Assembly: GCA_903871435.1 (NCBI GenBank)
Contig: CAIQGU010000200.1
Span: 1 to 6,367, forward strand
Direction of reading: 5' to 3'
Source: an uncultured Burkholderiales bacterium
GTDB lineage: Bacteria; Pseudomonadota; Gammaproteobacteria; Burkholderiales; Burkholderiaceae_F
DNA: 6,367 nt
Under the pieces are notes generated by a model. That model saw only the letters and a list, made by a program, of their open reading frames with translations, was not told the DNA's origin and ran no database searches. Position numbers and translations under genes: made by a program. Each line of letters starts with the position of its first letter. The stretch's first letter is position 1. Below are positions 1 to 6,345 of the stretch, one piece after another.

Positions 1-1751
1 CGATCTCGGTTGCGATCGGGCTGACTCCGGAAATGCTGCCTGTGATCGTCACGTCGACACTCGCCAAAGGCGCGGTCATCCTGTCGCGCAAGAAAGTCAT
101 CGTCAAGCGGCTCGACGCCATCCAGAACTTTGGCGCCATGGACGTGCTGTGTACCGACAAAACCGGCACGCTGACGCAGGACCGCATCTTCCTGTCGCGT
201 CACCTCGACGCGTACGGGCAGGACACCGATGCGGTGCTCGAGTACGCCTACCTGAACAGCTACCACCAGACGGGCCTCAAGAACCTGCTCGACGTGGCCG
301 TACTGGAGCACGCCGAGATGCGCAGCCAGGGAGCGGTGGCCGCCACGTTCCAGAAGATCGACGAAATACCCTTTGACTTCACGCGGCGGCGCATGTCGGT
401 GGTGGTAGCGGAGCCGGGCGGTTCGGGCGTGGAGCCCTGCCACCGGCTGATCTGCAAAGGCGCCGTGGAAGAAATTCTCGCCGTGTGCACCAAGGTGCAG
501 CGGGGCGACGAAACCGAACCGCTGACCGCCGAGTTGCTCGCGCGCATGCGCGAGGTCACGGCCGACCTCAACGCCGAGGGCCTGCGCGTGGTGGCCGTGG
601 CCATACGCGATTCGAGCCCCTCGCAGCTGGTCTACGGCCTGACCGATGAGCGCGAACTCACGCTGGTGGGATATATCGCCTTTCTCGATCCGCCCAAGGA
701 ATCGACCAAGCCCGCCCTTGCCGCCCTGGCCTCGCACGGCATCGCCGTCAAGATCCTTACCGGCGACAACGATCTCGTCACCCGCAAGATCTGCCGCGAA
801 GTCGGCATAGATGTCACGCACGTGATGCTGGGCGCCGAGGTGGAAGCGCTCGATGACGAACAGTTGGCCGAGGCGGCCGAGCGGCACCAGGTCTTCGCGC
901 GCCTGACTCCCTCCCACAAGGAGCGCATCGTGCGGGCGCTGAAGGCGCGCGGCCACGTCACGGGCTTCATGGGCGACGGCATCAACGATGCTCCGGCGCT
1001 GCGCGCCGCCGACATCGGCATTTCCGTGGACAGCGCGGTGGACATCGCCAAGGAAGCGGCCGACATCATCCTGCTCGAAAAAAGCCTGCTGGTGCTGGAA
1101 GAAGGCGTGATCGAAGGCCGGCGAACTTTCGGCAACATGCTCAAGTACATCAAGATGACGGCCAGCTCCAACTTCGGCAACGTCTTCTCCGTGCTGATCG
1201 CCAGCGCTTTCCTGCCCTTCCTCCCCATGCTGCCGCTGCAGCTGCTGGTGCAGAACCTGCTTTATGACATTTCCCAGATCGCCATCCCGTTCGACAACGT
1301 CGATGCCGAGTTGCTGCAGCAGCCACAGCGTTGGCGGCCGAACGAGCTGGGCCGCTTCATGCTGGTCTTCGGTCCGGTGAGCTCGGTCTTCGACGTCTGC
1401 ACGTTTGCGCTGATGTGGTGGGTATTCGGTGCGAACAGCGACGCACAGGCGCCACTGTTCCAGGCCGGCTGGTTTTTCGAAGGCCTGGTGACGCAGACGC
1501 TTATCGTCCACATGATCCGCACCGGGCGCATTCCCTTCATCCAGAGCCGGGCAGCCGCGCCACTGATGGTGATGACGGTGCTGGTGATCCTCACCGGCCT
1601 GTTCCTGGTCATGGGGCCGGCGGCGACCCTGTTCAAGTTCGCCGTACTGCCGCCCGCCTACTTTCCCTGGTGCGCCGGCATCATCCTCGGGTACGTCGCC
1701 CTGACGCAATGGGTCAAAAGCCTGTACATCCGGCGCTACGGCTGGCAGTAA
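1..1751 (+). CDS. mgtA: Mg2+-importing P-type ATPase (MgtA/MgtB family), 5'-truncated by window edge
   Basis: Inner-membrane P-type ATPase (P3B, MgtA type) that uses ATP to bring Mg2+ into the cytoplasm. The reading frame is open from the first full codon at position 3, so the start lies upstream. About 582 residues are visible, against roughly 900 for the family, so about a third is missing (N-terminus, M1-M3, most of the actuator domain). Visible in order: the M4 motif TPEMLP (24-41), the phosphorylation motif DKTGTLT with its Asp at 156-158, the nucleotide-binding KGA motif (about 457-466), TGDND (759-773), and the hinge motif GDGINDAP with its first Asp at 975-977. These are followed by M5-M10, including the family-typical NLLYDISQIAIPFDNVD stretch (about 1254-1305). 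The protein ends in RRYGWQ, as in enterobacterial MgtA. Motifs are intact and there is no frameshift. MgtA versus MgtB cannot be settled here, and any Mg2+-sensing leader is outside the window. Confidence 0.94.
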   Translation, partial: ISVAIGLTPEMLPVIVTSTLAKGAVILSRKKVIVKRLDAIQNFGAMDVLCTDKTGTLTQDRIFLSRHLDAYGQDTDAVLEYAYLNSYHQTGLKNLLDVAVLEHAEMRSQGAVAATFQKIDEIPFDFTRRRMSVVVAEPGGSGVEPCHRLICKGAVEEILAVCTKVQRGDETEPLTAELLARMREVTADLNAEGLRVVAVAIRDSSPSQLVYGLTDERELTLVGYIAFLDPPKESTKPALAALASHGIAVKILTGDNDLVTRKICREVGIDVTHVMLGAEVEALDDEQLAEAAERHQVFARLTPSHKERIVRALKARGHVTGFMGDGINDAPALRAADIGISVDSAVDIAKEAADIILLEKSLLVLEEGVIEGRRTFGNMLKYIKMTASSNFGNVFSVLIASAFLPFLPMLPLQLLVQNLLYDISQIAIPFDNVDAELLQQPQRWRPNELGRFMLVFGPVSSVFDVCTFALMWWVFGANSDAQAPLFQAGWFFEGLVTQTLIVHMIRTGRIPFIQSRAAAPLMVMTVLVILTGLFLVMGPAATLFKFAVLPPAYFPWCAGIILGYVALTQWVKSLYIRRYGWQ

Positions 1752-1753
1752 CT

Positions 1754-1779
1754 GGCGGCGCTCCCGGGGGGGCGCTGCC
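1754..1779 (+). terminator. GC-rich hairpin after mgtA, candidate terminator
   Basis: An 11-bp stem (1754-1764 with 1769-1779, two G-U pairs) closes a 4-nt CGGG loop and begins two bases after the mgtA stop codon. The position suits a transcript end. No T-run follows, so it is not a classic intrinsic terminator. It may act with Rho or simply protect the 3' end. Confidence 0.35.
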
Positions 1780-1831
1780 CGGTATGGGCCGGCGCGCCGC
1801 GCCATCGGAGCCGCACGGGAAGGCTCAGGAC

Positions 1832-1846
1832 TACCTTTGCAAGGTA
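1832..1846. repeat. 15-bp inverted repeat TACCTT-TGC-AAGGTA
   Basis: Perfect 6-bp arms (1832-1837 and 1841-1846) surround a 3-bp centre. It lies about 33 bp upstream of the proposed -35 of the lipoprotein gene, so it could be an operator for that promoter or a small hairpin. No known regulator is recognised. Dyads of this size also occur by chance. Confidence 0.3.
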
Positions 1847-1878
1847 TGCCATTTCAGCGTTTTGGATAGCCGCGAAGC

Positions 1879-1907
1879 GTGTCATCTTGTGGGCTTGTTT
1901 CTACAAT
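1879..1907 (+). promoter_or_regulatory. Candidate sigma70 promoter for the lipoprotein gene
   Basis: The -35 GTGTCA (1879-1884, 4 of 6 to TTGACA) and the -10 TACAAT (1902-1907, 5 of 6 to TATAAT) are separated by exactly 17 bp. Transcription would start near 1913-1915, leaving a leader of about 100 nt before the ATG at 2014. That leader would contain the direct repeats. The call rests on consensus matching only. Confidence 0.42.
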
Positions 1908-1912
1908 GGACG

Positions 1913-1960
1913 CTGTAATGGGGCCTCGGTAATCGCGTCCCTGTAATGGGGCTCGTTAAT
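1913..1960. repeat. Imperfect 20-bp direct repeat in the lipoprotein leader
   Basis: Copy one (1913-1933) and copy two (1941-1960) share the exact 12-mer CTGTAATGGGGC, then TCG-N-TAAT. Over 21 aligned columns there is one gap and one mismatch. Starts are 28 bp apart. A further GTAAT-like element sits halfway between, so TAAT elements recur at 1916, 1930, 1944 and 1957. The block is AT-richer than its surroundings and lies downstream of the predicted -10. It could be a binding-site array for a regulator or a local duplication. Confidence 0.6.
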
Positions 1961-2003
1961 TACTCAGTAAATTCCCCAGGACGGCATTCCTCCACCAGCG
2001 CGC

Positions 2004-2008
2004 AAAGG
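2004..2008 (+). promoter_or_regulatory. Ribosome binding site supporting the 2014 start
   Basis: AAAGG lies 5 nt before the ATG at 2014 and is the only reasonable Shine-Dalgarno match near the candidate starts of the lipoprotein gene. The in-frame alternatives at 2083 (GTG) and 2092 (ATG), which would give a shorter signal peptide, have no comparable purine tract upstream. Confidence 0.4.
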
Positions 2009-2013
2009 CCGGC

Positions 2014-3882
2014 ATGACGCAAACCCACCCGATGGCACTCCAGCAGGCGGATTACACCCCCCCTAAAACAAGCTCAAGCGCCGTGGTGCGCATGCGCTGG
2101 CTTGCTGCCGGCCTGGCGCTGGCACTAGCAGCCTGCGGCGGTGGGGGCGGAGGCGGCAGTCCTGCTCCAGCGCCAGGAGGTGGGGGTGGCGGCGGCGGGG
2201 GTAGCACGGCGCCGTATTACCTGAGCGGTCCTTCCGGCGTGGTCAATGGCAACGGCCAGGGGCTGCAACTGAGTGGCGTCAATGCCGCCACGGCGGCGCC
2301 GGTGGCAATACCCAAAGCGAATCAGTTCCCCATCGTGTTCCCAACCACCTTCCCCTCCGAGTTGGCGACTCTGCCGCAGTGGACGGTTTCCGGATCGAAC
2401 GCCACCGCCATCGGCACCCGCCTGCGCGTTTGGGCCGGCGCGGACAATAACCTCTACAGCACGGACCTCAAGGTGCTCGCGGGCGCAAGCGCACCGGTCA
2501 CGAACCAGGTGTCGAATCTTTCGATGGCGAGCACCAGTGTGTGTGCGGAGCCGACCGTTTTGAGCGACTACGCCAACCCTGGCAATTCCGCACTGGTCTT
2601 TGGCGCGGCGAGCTTCGGGTGCGGGGCGGGGCCGTCAGACCAATTTTTTATCGTGCCGCTGAGCACGGGCGCGACAGCCAGTCCTTTGGGGCCGAGCCTC
2701 AACGAACCCGTGGATGTGGCGCGCGACGCGAGCGGCGCGATCGTTCAGGTGCTGTGGATCATGCACGGTGCAACGCCACCCACCATCGGCGTATCCACCA
2801 GCATGAGCACGCCACCGACCAGCTCCCTCGGTCAACTGGCGGGCATCGGTCTCAATCAGAAAAACGGCGGCGACTTCACCTCGCTGGCCGTGGTGACCCA
2901 GGCGGATGGCTCGCATGTCTGGGTCTACCGGGATACGAGCAGCATCATGGCCGTCAACACCAACGCCAGCGCTGCGCCCGTGGTGGTCTTCACGAAAAAC
3001 GATGCGGATGTCCTAAGCCTGCCGGTGCTGGTGGACGGCACCAACGTGTATCTGGCGTGGACGGACAACCAGAACCAGGTCATGGGCACAAATCCCCCGC
3101 AATACACCTGCCAGCTGATCCGCATCGCCACTGCCGGCACGCCCTCCGGAGTGATCGCTCTCAATGAAACGACCTTAGGCTCGGGCGGCACCACAACCGG
3201 CGAGCTGCCTATCGGGCTGAGCCTGGTAGGTGTCTCCGGAAACGATGTCGTTTACTTCAACAACGGCATCACCAGCGGCGTGGGAACGGTGCTGCTGGAA
3301 GCGATCCCCAAGACCGCCAGCGGTGCGACCGGGCCCACGTTCGCCATCGATTCCGAAACGCTGCCCGCCCAGTTCAACACCGCTACCCCGCCCGTTACCG
3401 TTGCCAACGGCGTGTACTACGACGTCGCCGCCGGCTCGGGAAATTCGACCCAGGTGTACTTCTATAACCTGCCCGCCACGTCCCCCAGTTCGGGCAGGGT
3501 CGCCGTAGGCGGTGCCAACGGCAGCGTGCTGCTGGGCGGCGTTCTGGCCAGTCCGGCGCCGGCTACGCAGCTCGCCAGCCCCGTATACGCCTCGGTGCTG
3601 ATTGCGGAGCCCACCGCAAACAGCGGCCTTTCGGGGGCGACCATCATCGGTTTCGACGGCAACGGATTCAACAGTGCCGTGCTGGGCACCCTGCCCATCC
3701 TGACCAACGACATGTACACAGGCATCGCGCTGTCCGAAGCCCCGCTGCAGGCCGGCATGCCGGCCCTGGTCGAGGTCAGCGGGCAACAGGGCAGTGGCAA
3801 CAACCACAACGCCACCGATCTCTTCGTCATTACCCCGGGCACCAGCGGCAGCCTCAAGCAGGTCACAAAGAACCTACAATAG
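2014..3882 (+). CDS. Predicted secreted lipoprotein with Gly-rich linker, function unknown
   Basis: A 622-residue protein whose family I do not recognise. From the 2014 start, a long polar N-terminus of about 26 residues leads into a signal peptide (RMRWLAAGLALALAAC) with lipobox L38-A39-A40-C41. Position +2 after the Cys is Gly, not Asp, which is compatible with outer-membrane sorting. Then come G7, SPAPAP and G9 (residues 42-63), a flexible tether. The remaining roughly 555 residues are rich in Gly, Ala, Ser, Thr and Val and show recurring short strands such as VWVYRDTSSIMAV, VVYFNNG, VYYDVAAG and VYFYNLP. This pattern suggests a beta-propeller or similar all-beta body. No catalytic motif is seen, and there are only three Cys beyond the lipobox. 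The true start could be 2083 or 2092, giving a conventional short signal peptide. The gene ends 8 bp before ilvA in the same direction, so co-transcription is possible without implying a shared function. Confidence 0.87.
   Translation: MTQTHPMALQQADYTPPKTSSSAVVRMRWLAAGLALALAACGGGGGGGSPAPAPGGGGGGGGGSTAPYYLSGPSGVVNGNGQGLQLSGVNAATAAPVAIPKANQFPIVFPTTFPSELATLPQWTVSGSNATAIGTRLRVWAGADNNLYSTDLKVLAGASAPVTNQVSNLSMASTSVCAEPTVLSDYANPGNSALVFGAASFGCGAGPSDQFFIVPLSTGATASPLGPSLNEPVDVARDASGAIVQVLWIMHGATPPTIGVSTSMSTPPTSSLGQLAGIGLNQKNGGDFTSLAVVTQADGSHVWVYRDTSSIMAVNTNASAAPVVVFTKNDADVLSLPVLVDGTNVYLAWTDNQNQVMGTNPPQYTCQLIRIATAGTPSGVIALNETTLGSGGTTTGELPIGLSLVGVSGNDVVYFNNGITSGVGTVLLEAIPKTASGATGPTFAIDSETLPAQFNTATPPVTVANGVYYDVAAGSGNSTQVYFYNLPATSPSSGRVAVGGANGSVLLGGVLASPAPATQLASPVYASVLIAEPTANSGLSGATIIGFDGNGFNSAVLGTLPILTNDMYTGIALSEAPLQAGMPALVEVSGQQGSGNNHNATDLFVITPGTSGSLKQVTKNLQ
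2137..2202 (+). repeat. GGN low-complexity tract encoding a poly-Gly linker
   Basis: Two runs of glycine codons (7 and 9) flank a Ser-Pro-Ala-Pro-Ala-Pro segment just after the lipobox Cys. The DNA mixes GGC, GGT, GGG and GGA, and the longest pure G-run seen is five. Length variation by codon gain or loss is therefore plausible, while homopolymer frameshifting is not strongly favoured. Confidence 0.8.
3875..3880 (+). promoter_or_regulatory. Candidate -10 element (TACAAT) for ilvA, inside the lipoprotein gene end
   Basis: TACAAT overlaps the last codons and stop of the lipoprotein gene and lies 10 nt before the ilvA ATG. No good -35 is found at 16-18 bp spacing (1-2 of 6 matches). If used, the transcript would begin about 3-5 nt before ATG 3891 and be almost leaderless, which fits the lack of a Shine-Dalgarno sequence there. 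It resembles the -10 region at 1901-1920. Confidence 0.3.
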
Positions 3883-3890
3883 CGGCCGTA

Positions 3891-5417
3891 ATGTCGGCCA
3901 ACGAATACCTACGCCGCATTCTCAATGCGCGCGTCTATGACGTGGCCACCGAGAGTGCCCTGGAACCCGCACCGCGCCTCTCGGCGCGGCTGGGCAACCG
4001 GATACTGCTCAAGCGCGAAGACCAGCAGCCCATCTTCAGCTTCAAGCTGCGCGGCGCCTACAACAAGATGGTGGGCATGGACAAGGCGGTGCGGTCACGC
4101 GGCGTGATCGCGGCCTCGGCCGGCAACCACGCCCAGGGCCTGGCGCTGGCGGGACAACGCCTGCGAGCGCCGGTGGTGATCGTCATGCCGGTGACCACGC
4201 CGCCGGTAAAAGTCGATGCGGTACGCGCACGCGGCGCCGAGGTGGTGCTGTTTGGCGACTCCTTCACCGACGCCTATGGCCGCGCAGTGGAACTGCAGGC
4301 CGAACGCGACCTCACCTTCGTGCACCCCTTCGATGATCCGGACGTCATCGCCGGCCAGGGCACGGTAGGCATGGAGATCCTGCGCCAGCATCACTTTCCG
4401 GAACACGGCCCCATCCATGCCATCTTCGTGCCCATCGGCGGCGGCGGCCTGGCGGCCGGCGTGGCAGCCTACGTCAAGGCGGTGCAGCCGGATGTGAAAG
4501 TGATAGGCGTGCAGACGCTGGAATCGAACGCCATGGCGCAGTCGCTGGCCGCCGGCCGGCGCGTCACCCTCGACGACGTAGGCCTGTTCTCCGACGGCAC
4601 CGCCGTGCGCCTGGTGGGCGAGCACACCTTCGAGCTGTGCCGGCAGTTCCTCGACGAAGTGATCTGCGTGGACACCGATGCGCTGTGCGCCGCCATGAAG
4701 GACTTCTACCAGGACACGCGCACCCTGCTCGAACCGGCGGGCGCGCTGGCCATTGCCGGCTGCAAGCAGTACGTGGAGCGCGAGGGGGCAAGCGGGCGCA
4801 ACCTCGTGGCCATCGCCAGCGGCGCCAACATGAATTTCGACCGGCTGCGCTTCGTGGCTGAACGCGCCGAAGTGGGCGAGCAGCGCGAAGCCCTGTACGC
4901 CGTGACGCTCCCCGAAGAACGCGGATCGTTCCGCCGCTTCTGCGGCCTGCTGGGCACGCGCAACGTCACCGAATTCAACTACCGCATCTCGGATAGCCGC
5001 ACCGCCCACATCTTCGTGGGCATACAGGTCGACGGCCGGCAGGATGCCAGCGCGCTGGCGCAGACCTTTTCCGCGGCGGGCTTTGCCACGCTGGATCTCA
5101 CCGACGACGAACTGGCCAAGCTGCACCTGCGGCACCTCGTGGGCGGGAGATCCGCGCTCGCCGTGGATGAGCGCGTGTTCCGCTTCGAGTTCCCCGAGCG
5201 GCCCGGCGCTCTCATGCGCTTTCTTACCTCGATGTCGCCCAACTGGAACATCTCGCTGTTCCATTACCGCAACCAGGGGTCCGACTACGGGCGCATTCTC
5301 GTGGGCCTGCAGGCCCCCGCGCAGGATGCCGAGGCGCTGCGCCATTTCGTGGCCGAGCTGGGCTTTGCCTTCCAGGACGAGACGCAGAGCAGCGCCTACC
5401 ATCTCTTCCTGGGCTGA
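3891..5417 (+). CDS. ilvA: Threonine ammonia-lyase (threonine dehydratase), biosynthetic, IlvA
   Basis: Cytoplasmic PLP enzyme that deaminates L-threonine to 2-oxobutanoate and ammonia, the committed step of isoleucine synthesis. At 508 residues it is close to the long biosynthetic form (E. coli IlvA, 514). The catalytic domain spans about 1-325: the Schiff-base lysine is K52 in SFKLRGAYNKM, followed by SAGNHAQG (76-83), the phosphate-binding GGGGL (183-187), EPAGA (281-285) and SGANMNFDRLR (310-320). Two C-terminal ACT-like regulatory domains follow (about 335-411 and 428-508), expected to bind isoleucine (inhibitor) and valine (activator). This separates it from short catabolic TdcB types. 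The start at 3891 fits the usual N-terminus (EYLRRILNARVYDVA) but has no clear Shine-Dalgarno sequence. It follows the lipoprotein gene by 8 bp, so it may be read through from there or from the -10-like site at 3875. No ilv-type attenuator peptide is visible. The gene is complete and intact. Confidence 0.97.
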   Translation: MSANEYLRRILNARVYDVATESALEPAPRLSARLGNRILLKREDQQPIFSFKLRGAYNKMVGMDKAVRSRGVIAASAGNHAQGLALAGQRLRAPVVIVMPVTTPPVKVDAVRARGAEVVLFGDSFTDAYGRAVELQAERDLTFVHPFDDPDVIAGQGTVGMEILRQHHFPEHGPIHAIFVPIGGGGLAAGVAAYVKAVQPDVKVIGVQTLESNAMAQSLAAGRRVTLDDVGLFSDGTAVRLVGEHTFELCRQFLDEVICVDTDALCAAMKDFYQDTRTLLEPAGALAIAGCKQYVEREGASGRNLVAIASGANMNFDRLRFVAERAEVGEQREALYAVTLPEERGSFRRFCGLLGTRNVTEFNYRISDSRTAHIFVGIQVDGRQDASALAQTFSAAGFATLDLTDDELAKLHLRHLVGGRSALAVDERVFRFEFPERPGALMRFLTSMSPNWNISLFHYRNQGSDYGRILVGLQAPAQDAEALRHFVAELGFAFQDETQSSAYHLFLG

Positions 5418-5476
5418 AACGTCAGGCACGGGCAACACCTTGTCGTAGCAGTATTGCCTGCGCGCATCGCGCCAAA

Positions 5477-5490
5477 CCGAATGCGTTCGG
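5477..5490. terminator. Small hairpin between convergent ilvA and VIT1 genes, candidate bidirectional terminator
   Basis: CCGAA-TGCG-TTCGG forms a perfect 5-bp stem with a 4-nt loop, extendable by GCC (5471-5473) with GGC (5495-5497) across an internal loop. It lies 60 nt after the ilvA stop and 10 nt after the VIT1 stop. On the minus strand it is followed by only three Ts (TTTGGC), and on the plus strand by none. It is therefore weak and more plausible for the VIT1 side. Confidence 0.33.
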
Positions 5491-5500
5491 CAGAGGCTGC

Positions 5501-6196
5501 TCAGCTGATGACGCGCGCCAGCGCAAACGCGGCAGCGGCGGCGGTTCCGCCGATCGCCATGGTCTGCAGGGCCGAAACCAGCGGCCGGGCCCCGGTGAAG
5601 CGCGCCTTCACGTAGCCAAAAATTCCCAGAGCAACCAGGGTGAGGCCCGCCGACCAGGGCAAAGCCAGGCTGATGGAATGGAGCAGCACGTACGGCGCGA
5701 GCGGTATGGTTCCCCCCACGACGTAGCTGGCACCGATGGTGATGGCCGAGCGCTGCGCACGGGTCGGGTCCGGCCGTTCCAGGCCGAGCTCGAAGCGCAT
5801 CATGAAGTCGCGCCACGCGGCGGGCCGCTCGCGCAATCCGGCGATGACGCCCGCGTAGTGTTCCTGCCTGAGGCCGTAAGCCTCGAAGACCTCGGCAATT
5901 TCCGCGGCTTCGGCATCGGGCTTGTCGAGAATTTCGATTTCTTCCCGCTTCAGTTCCGCCGAATAGTGGTCCGCTTCGCTGCGCGCCGCCAGATAGCCGC
6001 CCAGACCCATGGCGATGGCGCCGGCAGCGATTTCGGCAAAGCCCGCCGTGATGATGGTGCTTACTGCAACTGCAGCACCGCTGATGCCGGCCGCCAGCGC
6101 GAACGGCACGGTGAGGCCGTCGGCCATGCCGATGACAACATCGCGCACGAGGTCGCTGGCCTGGAAATGCTTTTCGTGATGCAGATGGGTATCCAC
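5501..6196 (-). CDS. VIT1/CCC1-family Fe2+/Mn2+ transporter
   Basis: A 231-residue inner-membrane protein of the VIT1/CCC1 family, whose characterised members move Fe2+ and/or Mn2+ out of the cytoplasm (into vacuoles in plants and yeast, probable efflux in bacteria). Helix 1 carries the hallmark RDVVIGMADGLTVPFALAAG (18-37), with D27 matching the transport Asp of plant VIT1. Helix 2 ends in MGLGGYLAARSEADHY (63-78), with M63 at the conserved Met position. A cytoplasmic Glu-rich segment follows (E74, E81, E85, E86, E88, E96, E99, E102, E105), the expected metal-binding region. The family signature MMRFELGLERPDP (132-144) and three C-terminal helices (about 150-175, 180-197, 207-229) complete it. 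The start is GTG: from the in-frame stop at 6248-6250 no earlier ATG, GTG or TTG exists. The Shine-Dalgarno sequence is weak. It converges on ilvA. Metal preference cannot be read from the sequence. Confidence 0.92.
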   Translation of the reverse strand: MDTHLHHEKHFQASDLVRDVVIGMADGLTVPFALAAGISGAAVAVSTIITAGFAEIAAGAIAMGLGGYLAARSEADHYSAELKREEIEILDKPDAEAAEIAEVFEAYGLRQEHYAGVIAGLRERPAAWRDFMMRFELGLERPDPTRAQRSAITIGASYVVGGTIPLAPYVLLHSISLALPWSAGLTLVALGIFGYVKARFTGARPLVSALQTMAIGGTAAAAAFALARVIS

Positions 6197-6257
6197 GGCA
6201 GCAGTCTCGTCGGTGGTTATTGCACGGCAAAATTTACCGGAGGGAGGTTAGCAGCAC

Positions 6258-6277
6258 GCAAGGCGCGCTACCCTTGC
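6258..6277. repeat. Inverted repeat GCAAGG-N8-CCTTGC upstream of the VIT1 gene
   Basis: Perfect 6-bp arms (6258-6263 and 6272-6277) flank an 8-bp centre, 61 bp upstream of the GTG start. It could be an operator or a hairpin in the leader of the VIT1 transcript. No named regulator is recognised, and no convincing -35/-10 pair is visible for either strand in 6197-6330. Confidence 0.3.
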
Positions 6278-6326
6278 CGCAGCCCAGGGCGAGCGCTCAT
6301 TTTTCCGCAGTTGCGCCGCCTGCAGG

Positions 6327-6345
6327 CAAAATGATCCTCATTGAC
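6327..6345. promoter_or_regulatory. Fur-box-like sequence, 13 of 19 to consensus
   Basis: Centred on 6336, this stretch matches the classic 19-bp Fur consensus at 13 positions and contains the dyad AATGA-TCC-TCATT (6330-6342). The nearest gene on the minus strand is a VIT1-type iron/manganese transporter whose start is 130 bp away, so iron control is a sensible idea. It also overlaps the possible start of a plus-strand gene at 6331, so the match may be incidental coding sequence. Confidence 0.25.

Noticed and set aside
1331..1918. 195-codon plus-strand frame overlapping the mgtA end and entering the spacer
   Set aside because: It is out of frame with the conserved MgtA C-terminus, the product is unlike any protein I know, and most of it lies within mgtA.
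5423..5460. CAGGCA...TGCCTG inverted repeat after ilvA
   Set aside because: The arms are only 6 bp with a 26-nt loop and no T-run. An alternative overlapping pairing (5431-5435 with 5454-5458) exists, so no specific structure is supported.
4095..6230. 711-codon open frame on the minus strand covering ilvA and the VIT1 gene
   Set aside because: It is antisense to most of ilvA and out of frame with VIT1, both of which have clear conserved motifs. Its product is low-complexity and rich in Arg, His, Gly and Ala, typical of a frame mirror in GC-rich DNA.
6239..6247. Strong Shine-Dalgarno-like GGAGGGAGG on the plus strand
   Set aside because: No ATG, GTG or TTG follows at a usable distance, so it is probably chance or part of the divergent spacer.
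5678..6334. 218-codon plus-strand frame opposite the VIT1 gene
   Set aside because: It is antisense to a gene with VIT1 signatures, and its composition matches a shadow of that gene.
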